NCBI GenBank assembly: GCA_948567375.1 | Contig: OX419755.1 | Span: forward strand, 14,451,001-14,515,000 | DNA: 64,000 nucleotides | From: Lunularia cruciata | Lineage: Eukaryota > Streptophyta > Marchantiopsida > Lunulariales > Lunulariaceae | Reading direction: 5' to 3' | In this document: positions 20,084 to 30,477 of the stretch, piece after piece | Layout of the letters: each line of letters begins with the position of its first letter | Numbering within the stretch: position 1 is the stretch's first letter | Program-made: the position numbers and the translations under genes | Notes under the pieces: model-generated | What the model was told of the DNA's origin: nothing | The model's database searches: none | The model's input: only the letters and a program-made list of their open reading frames with translations

Positions 20084-23000
20084 ATGGGGGTGGTGGATGC
20101 CAAGCCAGCACCATGGGAGGCTTGTGAATATGCCTCCAAGATTGATGTGAGAGTGGATGGTCACAACATCAAGGATGCATTGGTTGATGGAGGATCAGCA
20201 GTGAATGCCATGTCAGAAAGGTTGATGAAGAAGTTGGGTATGATACTCAAGACCTTCAACATTTGTGGTGAGCATGGCAAACAAGCAACAAGTTCGACCA
20301 GTAGGAGTGATGGATAAGGTGGTAGTTTCAGTTATGGGAGTTCAAAATCTCATGACTTTCCAAGTCTTGAAGGATTCAAGCTATGACTTACTTCTTGGGA
20401 GGCCATGGTTGAGAGCAACACACACAACTGATCGATGGCACAAAGGGTACTTGAGGATTGGGCCATCAAACCATAGAGTCATAGTTCCTGTGACTAACAC
20501 CACCAACACTTCACATTCAGATACACCATCTTCTGATTATTGGGAATCAGATTCTGAAGAAGGAGCTTCAGGTGTGGACACAAGCATAGAGGAAGAGACT
20601 TCCACGGAGGAGGATGAATCTGAATCTGATTCAGATGTGTATCCCTTGTGTGCTATGGATTTTGCACCTAAGCCAGAGGTTTTGAAGGACCCAGACAAAT
20701 CACCATTGACACTTGAGGAGGTAGAGAGAAGGTTAGCTACCCTCAAGTATGGCCCAAATGTTACCAAGGAGGAGAAGGTGAGATTTGAGGAGATTTTCTG
20801 CAAGTTCATCAATGTGTTTGCTTTTAGTTACAAGGATTTGAAGGAAGTCACCTTGGAGGAGCACAAGATAGAGGTGGAGTCACATGCAAGACCAATCCGC
20901 CAAAAGCAACGTCGCATTAGCTCACCAATATCTTTGGTTGTGAAGAAGGAGATTGATAAGCTCAAGGAGGCTGGATTTATCTTTGAGGTGGAGAATTCTG
21001 AATGGGTGTCTCCAATTGTCATTGTGAAGAAAAAGAATGGCAAGCTTTGGGTATGTGTGGATTACAAGAAGCTTAATGTTGTTACCAAGAAGGACTACTA
21101 TCCATTGCCATTCATTGATGAGATCTTGGAGGAGGTTGTAGGTCATGAGAGGTACAGTTTTGGAGATGGTTATAGTGGATACAACCAAATCAAGATTGCA
21201 CCAGAGCATCAACAACTCACCACGTTCACCACACCTTGGGGAACTTACGCTTTCAAGGTCATGCCTTTTGGGCTTTGCAATGCTCCAGCCACATTCCAAC
21301 GGTTCATGAACAAGGTATTTGAACCTTTTGTTGGGAAATTTGTGAGAGACTTCATTGATGACTTTTGTGTCTATGGGAGCAAGGAGGAGCACTTTGAACA
21401 CCTAATCAAAGTCTTGCAATGCTTGGATGAGGCAAATGCATTACTCAACCCACAAAAGTGCATTTTTGGATGTGAAGAAGGTCTACTTTTGGGGCACATC
21501 ATCTCCAAGGATGGAATATCAGTTGATCCTGAGAAGGTGAGGAAAATCTCAAACCTTCTATTCCCTTCAAGCTTGACAAAGTTACGCCAATTCTTGGGGA
21601 TGGTTGGGTACTATAGGAGGTTCATCTTCTCATTTCCAACAAGGCTTATGCATTGACCATCTACATGAAAAAGGGTGTAGATTACATGGTGATTTTGGAA
21701 GACAAGGAGGCTCTCAAAGCTTTTGAGGAGCTCAAGCAATCCCTTGTTGTAGCTCCAATTCTTGCTAAACCTGATTGGAGTAAGCCTTTCATCCTCTACA
21801 CTGATGCTTCTAATGTAGCTATAGGATGTACTCTTAGTCAATTAGACCAAGATGGGCATGATCATCCAATAGCTTATGCTAGTAGGCAGATGGTTTCAGC
21901 AGAGAAGAACTACTCTGTCACGGAGAGAGAAGGGTTGGCAGTGATCTTTGGTCTCAAGAAGTTTAGACACTACTTGATTGGAGGGAAAGCCACAATTGTC
22001 ATGGATCACAAGGCTTTGAAGTACATCTTCAACAAGCCTAATGTTGAAGGGAGACTAGCAAGGTGGATGATGCTCTTGTCTGAGTATGACTACACCATTG
22101 AGGATAGGCCAGGAAAGAAACATGCAAATGCTGATTTGTTATCTAGAGCCTATGATCATGATGGAGATGAGCCAGTGGATGATTCCTTCCCAGATGAGGA
22201 GCTCATGACAATCTCAGTCACTCAAGAGGTTCCAATGGAGTACAAGGAGATTGTGGATTTTGTGACAAGAGGTAACTATCCAGAAGGGATGCATGCTAGG
22301 GAGAGGAAGGCCCTTGCAACAAGATCTAGACCTTACACAATGGTGGAGGATATTCTTTTTCACCAAGGAGCAGATGGTCTACTTCGAAGAGCAGTGGGTA
22401 AGGAAGAGTCTATCCTACTCATAAAGGAGTTTCATGAAGGTTTAGTATGTGGAGGACACTTTGCAGGAAAGGTGATTGCTTTCAAGATTCTAGATGCAGG
22501 TTACCATTGGAGAGGGATTTTCAAGGATTGTCTTGATTATTGCAAAACTTGTCATGTTTGTCAAGCTTTTGCTAGAAAGTCTACATCCACTCCACCACTT
22601 AGATCAATTCCATTACTATGACCTTTTGAGAAGTGGGGAATTGATTTTGTAGGTCCTCTCAATAGAACCCCAAGGAACAATCGGTACATTGTGGTAGTTA
22701 CTGATTACCTTACCAAGTGGGTTGAGGCTAGACCATTGAGGGACAAGAATGAAGATGAAGTGGGTAGATTTCTTTATGAACGCATTATCACTAGGTTTGG
22801 ATGCCCTTTGGAGTTGGTTTCTGATAGAGGAGGAGAGTTTACAAGAAGCATTACTACAGCCATGTTACGACATTTCTCTATCACACATAGAGTAACTACA
22901 TCCTATAAGCCAAATTCCAATGGCTTGGCAGAGAGAACCAATCAGACCTTGTGCATGATGTTGGCCAAAGATGCAGAAATGGAGGGGGCTAAACATCATT

Positions 23001-23506
23001 GGGACAAGAGGATTCATGCAGTTTTGTGGGAGTATAGGACAACCATGAAGACTTCCACCGGATATTCTCCATTTCAATTGGTGTATGATATTGAGTCTAC
23101 CTTGCCTATTCACTTTGATCTTCCTACCTTCCAAAGCATTCATAGGAGATTGAAGAAAGCACAAGGAGGTGATGCAGAGAAGTCAAGGAAGGATCAACTC
23201 ATGGAGTTAGAAGAGGCAAGAGCAGTTGCTATGGTTCGAGTGGAGCAAGCCCAAAGGAAACAAAAGGAGAGCTATGACAAGAGGCAAGGCAAGAAGAAGG
23301 TGGAGACTTTCAAAGAAGGTGATTGGGTAATGTTGTTTGATTCCATTCGATTCAAGAGAGTGCAAAAGAAGTTTTTGCCTAAGTACTTTGGACCTTTCAT
23401 AGTGGAGAAGGTGTGGGGCAATAACACCTATGATCTCAAGGAGTTGGGAGGAAGACACTTTGATAGAATCAACCATGATAAGTTGAAGATGTACCATAGA
23501 AGGTAG
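20084..23506 (+). pseudogene. Pol of element 3: protease, RT, RNase H, integrase, broken
   Basis: Protease site ALVDGGSAVNAM (about 20185), then a frameshift near 20250 and LLLGRPWL (20390). An acidic linker leads to RT: WVCVDYKKLN, SFGDGYSGYNQIKIAPE, MPFGLCNAPATFQ (about 21261) and FIDDF (21351-21365). A one-base loss in a T run near 21638 breaks the frame in the thumb. RNase H (DASNVAIG, EREGLAVIF, MDHKAL, DLLSRA) and the integrase His/Cys domain follow, to TGA 22619 (probably TGG originally, before PFEKWGIDFVGP). The core has VTDYLTKW, SDRGGEF and NGLAERTNQ (DDE intact), and the C-terminus ends with DRINHDKLKMYHRR. Long open stretches of 463, 322 and 271 codons remain. Confidence 0.9.
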
Positions 23507-23540
23507 AGAGACCTTCACTTTGAGGACAAAGTGAAAACTT

Positions 23541-23554
23541 AGTCCAGGGGTAAA
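23541..23554 (+). other. Polypurine tract of element 3
   Basis: AGTCCAGGGGTAAA directly before the 3' LTR. It is the same type as in element 2. Confidence 0.6.
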
Positions 23555-24246
23555 TGTAACACCCATATGTGCATGTGTGTGGTATTGTGATATTTAACTT
23601 GGTATTACAAGTACTTAAGAGATATTATTTATATAGAGATAAAGGATGGTTCTATATTAGTCATGGTTAGCTAAAGTTAGTCATAGCTAGGATAGAGGGG
23701 ACCTTACTTTAGAGGAAGTAGAAAAGATGAGCATCATTATTTTGGATTTTAGTGTGTTGACTTGGTATTATTCCTAGGTGTTTGGCTTTGAGGAAAGAGT
23801 TGAGAACTCTTGGGCCCGCAAGCCTTTTTGTTTTGGATTCTTCTTTAGTCCAAGGATAGCCCATGTGAAGGAATCTTTGACTTAGTGGTTGGGTCAAGAT
23901 AAGACCACATGCTTAGGGGAATATGCCCATGTGAATGGATATTCCTTTCTACTTTTTGACTTTACTTGACTTTTAGTCTAGTAACTTGAGTTACTACGGT
24001 AATTAGTAACTTTGGTACGTAACTATTTCACAAGTATATAAACAAGGGTTGAGGAGGTACTCATCATCTTTTCATTTGCAACTATCTCTCTCTCATTGAG
24101 TTCTCTAGTGAGCAATGTCTTAAGTCTTGGAGTGTTAGCCTTGGAGGAGTATGATGGAGTTGGGGTTCCTTGCCTTCTTAGTCCATGGTGCGCTACCATA
24201 ATAGCCATTAGAGGTTCATCCTGAGTGAGAGATAGGCCGGCTCACA
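23555..24246 (+). repeat. Element 3 3' LTR
   Basis: 692 bp. It differs from the 5' LTR at four places: A/G near 16454, G/A near 16994, and two bases close to the 3' end (gacatgcc against gataggcc). It is copied exactly at 43628-44319. Confidence 0.9.
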
Positions 24247-25627
24247 GGCCGAAGACAACACACAGTTGGAAGACAAAGTAACTATGCCCGAGGAAAAGAA
24301 GATCGCAGTACAACGAGGAGTTTGCTCGAGACATAAGGCAAAGTGTGAAGCGGGGCCAAGTAAAGTGAAGGAAGAGGTAGGAGAAAGCTCAGGAAGTGAA
24401 GCATCAATCCCGATACAAAGACTGCAGAGGAGAAGGTAAGTATCAGGTGAAGAAGAGGTAAGGAAAGAGATTTCTATGCAGGAAGAAGTAGGTGCAAGAA
24501 ATGGAGTGGAGTACCTGTAGGAAATCGTGTGCCCATTGTTGGTGAAGTTGGAGCATAAGAAGAGGGAGATGCAGTCGACATGTTTGGAGGTGACGATTGT
24601 GTTGCAGGTGTTTTCACGACTAGAAGAAGAGAACTCAGAGTTGAAGAGAAGTATAACCTAAGGTGAGGAGGAAAGAGAAGTACTGCGAGCGGAGGCAGTA
24701 GAGAGAAGTCAGGTAATTGAAGACCTGAAGAGAGAAGTGAGCTATTGAGAGGAACTTGTGAGGAAGAGTGACATAGCCAGGGAGAGACAAGTAGCGGAAT
24801 ACGAGATCTTGAAGCAATAGTTTGTTGATTCACGATTAGAAATTATCCATGCTTTGGCAAGGGTAGCAAAGAAAGAGCAGGAGCTCAATAGAGTGATGGA
24901 GAATATGGAAGAGAAGAAGCAACTCTGGCAACGAGAGTTGGCGATACGATATAGGGAAGAAGAAAGATTACAAGAATTACTTCATAATCAAGAGGAGAGA
25001 GTTGCACAGAAGGAGAAGGAGACGGTGAAAGCCGAGTTCGAAGCAGAGTTGGTGATGTATAGAGAGGACTGGCTTGCAGATCAAGAGCGAGAGAGAAAGA
25101 TGCGATTGGAGCCATTGAAGGAGATTGTCCTCAGGATGAACGTAATGTTGAGTATAGAGGCCAACGTTCCAATTGAAGAAACGAGACTGCACGAGTTGAA
25201 GTTGTTGGTGTAGGAGACGAGGCGAAGACAGGCAAAAGACACCGATATGAACGCTTTGTTGATTAAGTTAAGAACTCGTGTAGACAAGAAGATATTAGAA
25301 GTAGAAGACAACATTTCAATCAGACTAGACTTAGTAAAAATCAAGATAGAGAAGCTTTGGAAGGACGTTAGAGCAAAACCCGAAGTAGATAACATAGGAG
25401 TACAAATGTCTTTGGAGTTACCATTGGAGACATTAGAGAAGAGTGGGTCAGGAGATTATGAGTTAGATAGATTACCCACTAGTGCAATTTCAGATCAAGA
25501 AAGAGAATTACTGGAATTGGTAGAAGAAGTAGAAGATGTGAAACCCAAGGAAAAAGTAGTAGGAAGTAGGATTACTTTGGGTTTGGGTTTGGAAGCCGAG
25601 GAAGAAGTAGACATTGAATTGGAGTAG
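24247..25627 (+). pseudogene. LTR-embedded reading frame, C-terminal half (family B solo LTR)
   Basis: Resumes the frame cut at 16427 with AEDNTQLEDKVTMPEEKKIA. A basic Cys-containing stretch and then a long heptad-like coiled coil follow (KKEQELNRVMENMEEKKQLW, EERLQELLHNQEERVAQKEK), and last an acidic tail ending VDIELE*. Open pieces are 24854-25213 and 25247-25627. In-frame stops earlier (for example near 24437, 24511, 24658, 24746, 24817) are mostly CAG/CGA/TGG to stop changes. Together with 15240-16427 the frame spans about 850 codons. Coiled coil and charge suggest a structural or scaffold protein; no enzyme motif is visible. Confidence 0.7.
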
Positions 25628-26420
25628 TAATAGTTTTGAGATTTGAAGAGGCAGATATGAAGAGGTGCATTGTCATTTCGGCTCTACAGGTTAGAAAAGT
25701 TGTTGTAGAACGGTATAGTTGTGAGAACTGTCGATTGATTCACTATTTAAGAGTGGCATTTGCAGTCAGATGTTGTTTAGTGCTCATTATTCTTGAGAAT
25801 AGATAAAGCAAAGTGCTGTGAAGTAGTGCTCGTCACTTGAGCTTGATTCCGAGTATCAACTTTGTGTTTATGTTTGTGAGTGTGTGAAGAAATTCGAAGT
25901 GCAAGTCAGTGTGCTTGTTGGATGTTGGATTCCACAGCCTTGATCTTCATTATGTGTGTTTGATTCTGAATGAAGTGCAATCAAAGCAATGCCTTGACAG
26001 ATCTGAGAGGAATTGTAGTGTTGGTAGTATTTTGCATTTGTGAGTGCAGTGCGAGGTTGATGTGAAGCAATTTTGATCAAGGAAGTTGTGCCTTCAGTGG
26101 AGGGGTGGAACAGAATTCTGAGGCGAAGTCGGTTTGCAATGAAGTGCCATTTTTGGGAGAGCCTGAATCATCACAATCAAGATTGTTTGGAAAGATTTGA
26201 TGGAGTTGTGATTAAGGAGTGTTAATTTGTGACAAGACTGCAAATCAGTGCTTGTTCTCTCTTTTGGGTATGGTTTCTACTTGAGAGATTAAAGATGCAA
26301 CCAAGAAGAACTACATGTTACTGTTTGACTTCATATTTGACCAATTCTGACTCGTATCTCTACGGGAACAAACTTTACTTACCTGATTACCGCAAAAGTG
26401 ATATTTGCCGGGTTGTCACA
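25628..26420 (+). repeat. Distal U5 of the family B solo LTR
   Basis: Non-coding 793 bp after the reading frame, ending GGGTTGTCACA. It is homologous to 29952-30477 and 58401-59190 (both minus). The last 76 bp recur at 27861-27936. Confidence 0.75.
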
Positions 26421-27007
26421 CCTACACACAATCAATGTTCACTTGCTATTTCCTACTTCAACAGAGGGTTAGAATGATCACTCAAGAGGGTGCACAAACT
26501 ACGGGGGCTACCATTGGGACCTTAGAGGCCATCACTCATTGATAATATTCCTCACCAAAATTGCAGACTACAAAATCCCTAAACAACACTTTTGGTTTAA
26601 TTACATAATGGATTTCTACTTGCGTGTTGAAAGGGTGAGAATTTAGTACATCCAGATCCATAACATCATAATATAATGTAGATTGTCAAACCCCACTCTT
26701 TATTGTATACCACCACAAGTAGAATCATCGGGTTTGGTGAATTTTGTCCATGAATTATGCTCCAAAGAGATAAACTAACAATACTTTCATTTGTTGACGC
26801 TAGATGTACATAATCTTGATGTGGAATATATTCAAGAATGGGAATCTAGGTGTAGGAAATTGTCCTCCCAATGCATCCATCCCATCTGCTCTCTAAAGCC
26901 CTTCCCAAGTCTAGCAATTGCATTATGTTCTCCACCTCAAATTACTCAGTTTTAGTAGCTCATGTTGTTCCAAGAGGGGTGATCCACTCTCTTGGATTAA
27001 AACACTT
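26421..27007 (-). pseudogene. Element 1 gag N-terminal region, decayed
   Basis: Lies between the solo LTR and the element 1 primer site, where the start of gag belongs. No long frame survives; short pieces such as LGKGFREQMGWMHWEDN can be read on the minus strand near 26850-26910. It is assigned by position inside element 1 rather than by clear similarity. Confidence 0.5.
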
Positions 27008-27019
27008 ACTTTGATATCA
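27008..27019 (-). other. Primer binding site of element 1, iMet type, mutated
   Basis: On the minus strand, one base after the LTR, TGATATCAAAGT matches TGGTATCAGAGC at 9 of 12. The three changes are G to A, G to A and C to T, as expected from cytosine deamination. Confidence 0.6.
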
Positions 27020-27020
27020 T

Positions 27021-27759
27021 TGTAATATTCCAAGGACAAGGGAACTCTTCAAAAGAGATACAAGAGAGGAAACATAAATTTCACACTCAATCCTCAAAGG
27101 ATGCCCCAAAGGAGCACCTTCTCTTTATTATATAACCAAGGAAGATCTCCTCCAAGGAAGCTCCACCATAAGATTAGGTACATGGATAGGTGACTTGTTA
27201 GCAAGGTCCACCCTTAGATTACTTGCTTGGATGGGTGACATGTTCGTCTTGGTCCCATCTGGTTGGTCAAATAGGTTTTGACTAGAAGGAATATTTTAGG
27301 GAATCTTCTTGAAAGAATCTCAAAATCACATGGGTGAGGTACTTTTTGGAAAGCTCTTGGCAAGACAAACTAGGGAGAAGGGAAGGCAAGCCTTTTCTCC
27401 ATTGTGGACAAAATCTCACATTTTCAAGACCTCCAAAATTACCTCAAGTTTTCAAGCCTATTTTGGCTTCTACCCTGTTAGTGGAAGTGCTCTTTTTGTG
27501 ATACCTCTATCTAATCTACATTTTCCATCATGTATAACATCCTTCTAGATGTTACCACTTCAAGTTTTACCTTTAGATCATATACCTAGCTATTGGTTCT
27601 AAAGTTTCCAAGCATGTTTTGGTTTTTGGCCTATTAAAAGAAGTATTATTTTGGTGATATCTCTAGCTTATCTACTAAGTCCATCATGTATAAAATCCTT
27701 CTCAATGTTACAATACCAAATTTCATCTCTAGATCATCTATTTAGCTATTGGTATTACA
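27021..27759 (-). repeat. Element 1 5' LTR
   Basis: 739 bp. On the minus strand it runs from TGTAATACC to ATATTACA. It pairs with 1686-2416. The flank tccaa follows at 27760. It is duplicated at 47094-47832. Confidence 0.85.
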
Positions 27760-27860
27760 TCCAAACATTGTTTCATAGAATTCATCACTTCATAAAACAC
27801 ATTTTGGATAGGATTCTTTGCATATGATCACCTTGTCTGAGGAACCCTTTGTGCTTTTGG
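27760..27860. other. Short flank between element 1 and family B plus element
   Basis: Includes the right target duplication of element 1 (27760-27764), then about 95 bp with no feature I recognise. It should be the continuation of the host sequence that ends at 1685. Confidence 0.5.
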
Positions 27861-27943
27861 TTCTGACTCGTATCTCTGCGGGAACAAACTTTACTTACCC
27901 AATTACTGCAAAAGTGATATTTGCCGGGTTGTCACATGATTTT

Positions 27944-27961
27944 TGGCGCTGCTGCCGGGGA
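27944..27961 (+). other. Primer binding site, tRNA-Asp type (family B plus)
   Basis: TGGCGCTGCTGCCGGGGA, two mismatches from the plant tRNA-Asp site TGGCGCCGTTGCCGGGG-A. It starts 7 bp after the LTR end GTCACA. Confidence 0.75.
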
Positions 27962-28024
27962 TAAAAATCTCGGAAGTGGAAGAATACAAAGCCAAATTTG
28001 AAACTGGGTATTAATGCAATATGA

Positions 28025-29951
28025 ATGTCTGCATCGAGAGAACAACGGGAAGAGAGAGCTTGAAGACGAGCACTTCAGCGTGAAGAAGACAAACATCTGA
28101 ACGTCCCATCCATTGTCGACGAAACTGAACAAGAGGTGTTGGATTTTCAACTCCTTCACAAAGTGCAAGAAGCCCTACAAGAACTTGACCACAAGAAACA
28201 CGAAGGCGGTTGGCAAGGCTACTTTGCATCTCCCTCTTCTTCCAAGAAGAAGAAAGAATCGAGTGGGCAAACATATGCATTGCGGCCCAGTACACCAACT
28301 TCCCCTAGAGCTGTAAAGGAAGTTGTGTCCTTGAAGAACTTTGTTTGAGACAAGATAACACGAATGCTTACTGAAGACGAGTGTCAACATCTTCTACGAA
28401 TGATTCCTCGGTTGTCCCGAAGGAATTTTGAAGAACCAATTAAAGGTGTTGATCTTGAATCTTCCACTTGGGTTGAAGTCGACACCCTCATAGCAGAAAT
28501 TGTCAAAGAAGACCCCACCTTGAATTTGACGAATTGGAATCCCTAGGCTGACAACACGGCATCAATACCAGCCAATCCTTCAGTTCCATCAAGTTCAACA
28601 CTACCTCAGCCGATCCTAGTACATCGAACAATGACTTCACTGCCTGTCACCCGACACGCCTATCAGAAGTACAAGGGGAAAAAACAAGACAAAGATCCCA
28701 ATGGATTCATTGAAGAATTTGAAGTCATCTCCTTTGCTAACAAGGAGCATGACTCGGCGGATCGATTGAGAATTTTCCCAAGTTTGCTCCACAAGAAAGC
28801 TTGGAGCTGGTACACCCATGTGACCTAGAAGGGGTTCGTACCAGTGGACTAGGCAGACTTGAGAAAAAACTTCCTGGAACGATTCCGGGAGGTTGACTTC
28901 AATACGAGTGTCTTTGCGGCACTCAACGATTTGGACCGAGGCAAGAAGGAGAAGTTGAGAGACTACTCTGAGCGGTTCATGGCATTATTGAACCGAGTTC
29001 CCAAGCAATTGGGGGTGGTAGGTTACTCCAATGCCCAAGCCATTTCCTGGTTCCTCGGGGGCCTTTCACCAGAGATACGAATCTTTGCCAAGGAGAGTAA
29101 TGTAACTTCCCATAGACAAAGTACTCAAAACATGTTGCTTGTTATGAAGCGGCCCACTCTCACTCTGCCGGTAACCGGAGAAATCGGGAGAAGAAAGGCA
29201 AGAAGCCCAGAAGGAGAGCTTCACGTAGTACCTCCTCTTCTTCGGACGAATCCTCCACGACTTTGAGCTCTTCTTCAGAATCCAAAGAAGAATCAAAGCC
29301 AAGACGAGTCAAAAGATGTGAAACCAGTGACTCCTCCAGCAAAGAGTGTACATAAGGCGGATACCAAGCTGGATGCCCTCATTAAGGAGTTTTCGGATTT
29401 CAAGATCCAGATGATTGGGGCCAAGGACGGAAGGAAGGCCCCAATGTTTGGAAGATCTAATGTATGGTGCACCGCATGTGGCAAATCAGGCCACGCCAAC
29501 ACATAATGCAATACTCGTAATGCATTCTTGGTGCAGCAAATTGATTGGGTTTTGGGATGGAACCAAGACGAGGATGAAGAGGCTATGTACCAAATGCAGG
29601 AAGTACAGCCTCAAGCAAGCACATCATATCAAGGTCCAAGGTATGGACCCAAGGAGTATAACCCCAATGCTCCTCCATGAAGACCACCAATGAGAAACCA
29701 AAATCTGCCTCAGAATGTTGCACCCGGAGCTTGTTATAATTGTGGCTCGATGGGACATTGGTCTCCAAACTGTCCCGAGCCAAGAAGGCAAATTGGGTAC
29801 GTTCTCTTGTGCGGAAATTGTAAAGGATCGGGGCATACGGGCAACCAATGTCCTCACCCACCAAACCTGAAGCCGCCTGTAAAGTATGTACAGACCCCCG
29901 CTGAGCATGCATCACTTCAGCCAAAGGGGGATACAAATGTTAACTGCATTA
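28025..29951 (+). pseudogene. Gag of family B, plus-strand copy, broken
   Basis: ATG 28025 gives MSASREQREERA and then a TGA (CGA in the minus-strand copy). Later pieces are FQLLHKVQEALQELDHKKHE (28136-28348), a helical stretch 28364-28546, and the capsid core 28631-29120 (KAWSWYTHVT, FLERFREVDFNTSVFAALND, LRDYSERFMALLNRVPKQ, FLGGLSPEIRIFA). After a frame change come WCTACGKSGHANT and two further knuckles, CYNCGSMGHWSPNC and CGNCKGSGHTGNQC (about 29735-29850). Three Cys/His motifs is more than the usual one or two. The frame stops where the minus-strand LTR begins. Confidence 0.8.
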
Positions 29952-30477
29952 TGTGACAACCCGGCATATTTTCACTTTTGCGGTAATCGGGTAAGTAAAG
30001 TTTGTTCCCACAGAGATACGACTCAAAAATGTCCAAATACGAAGCAAAGTAACAATTTCAGTTCTTCTTGGTTGCATCTTCAATCTCTCAGGTAGAAACC
30101 ACACCCAGAAGAGAGTAACAAGCACTGACTCGCAGTCTTGTCATGAATTAACACTCCATAATCACAACTTCATCAAATCTTTCCAAACAATCTTGATTGT
30201 GATGATTCAGGCTCTCCCAAAAGTAGCACTTCACTGCAAAACGACTTTGCCTCAGAATTATGTTCCACTCCTCCACTGAAGGCACAACTTCCTTGATCAA
30301 AATTGCTTCACATCAACTTCACATTGCACTCACAAATGCAGAATACTACCAACACTACAATTCCTCTCAGATCTGTCAAGGCATTGCTTCGATTGCACTT
30401 CACTCAGGATCAAACACATAAAATGAAGATCAAGGCTATGGAATCCAACATCCAACAAGCACTCTGACTTGCACTTC

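Larger units (their letters stand above)
16428..24246 (+). mobile_element. Element 3: young plus-strand family A Ty3/gypsy
   Basis: 7,819 bp with two 692-bp LTRs that differ at four positions (about 0.6 percent). In order: 5' LTR, tRNA-Asp-like primer site, leader, zinc-knuckle frame, gag, protease, RT, RNase H, integrase, polypurine tract, 3' LTR. It sits in the LTR-embedded frame between codons GAG and GCC. A clean 5-bp target duplication is missing (agctc left, ggccg right). Gag and pol hold at least seven lesions: stops at 18793, 19036 and 22619, and frameshifts near 19276, 19949, 20250 and 21638. All are shared by the duplicated copy, so they predate the duplication. Part from 18148 onward is duplicated at 38221-44319. 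Confidence 0.9.
14825..26420 (+). mobile_element. Family B solo LTR (about 3.78 kb) split by element 3
   Basis: The LTR starts TGTCGTGCTC (TGTGGTGCCC in the 3' LTR at 32158) and ends GGGTTGTCACA. Removing the 7,819-bp element 3 leaves 3,777 bp (14825-16427 plus 24247-26420). No polypurine tract precedes it, no primer site follows it, and it is flanked by a near-perfect 5-bp duplication. It is therefore a solo LTR left by recombination between two LTRs. It is the most complete copy of the family B LTR in the window and carries a long decayed reading frame. Its right part (24247-26420) is inside the 20-kb duplication. Confidence 0.85.
1686..27759 (-). mobile_element. Element 1: minus-strand chromovirus, interrupted by nested insertions
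   Basis: A complete but scattered Ty3/gypsy element. In minus-strand order it has a 5' LTR (27759-27021), an iMet-like primer site, gag pieces (27007-26421 and 14824-13800), protease (about 5912-5685), reverse transcriptase and RNase H (about 5262-3950), integrase (about 3910-2860), a chromodomain (about 2640-2462), a polypurine tract and the 3' LTR (2416-1686). The two outer flanks, cccaa (1681-1685) and tccaa (27760-27764), are a 5-bp target duplication with one transition. Insertions inside it are element 2 (6006-13799) and the family B solo LTR (14825-26420). The 731- and 739-bp LTRs differ by roughly a tenth by eye, so it is old. Every gene has stops or frameshifts. Confidence 0.85.
27861..29951 (+). 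mobile_element. Family B plus-strand element, 5' fragment (LTR tip, primer site, gag)
   Basis: The last 76 bp of a family B LTR (27861-27936) are followed by a tRNA-Asp-like primer site and gag, then cut at 29951 where the LTR end of the oppositely oriented family B element begins. The rest of its LTR and all of pol are absent from the window. The arrangement looks like insertion of one family B element into the gag of another, or a rearrangement between them. Confidence 0.75.

Noticed and set aside
16423-24251. Five-base target duplication of element 3
   Set aside because: The flanks agctc and ggccg do not match. The host codons GAG/GCC simply continue across the insertion with an extra CTC on the left.
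27944-27961. tRNA gene fragment
   Set aside because: Only the 18-base complement of a tRNA 3' end is present, right after an LTR, so it is a primer binding site.
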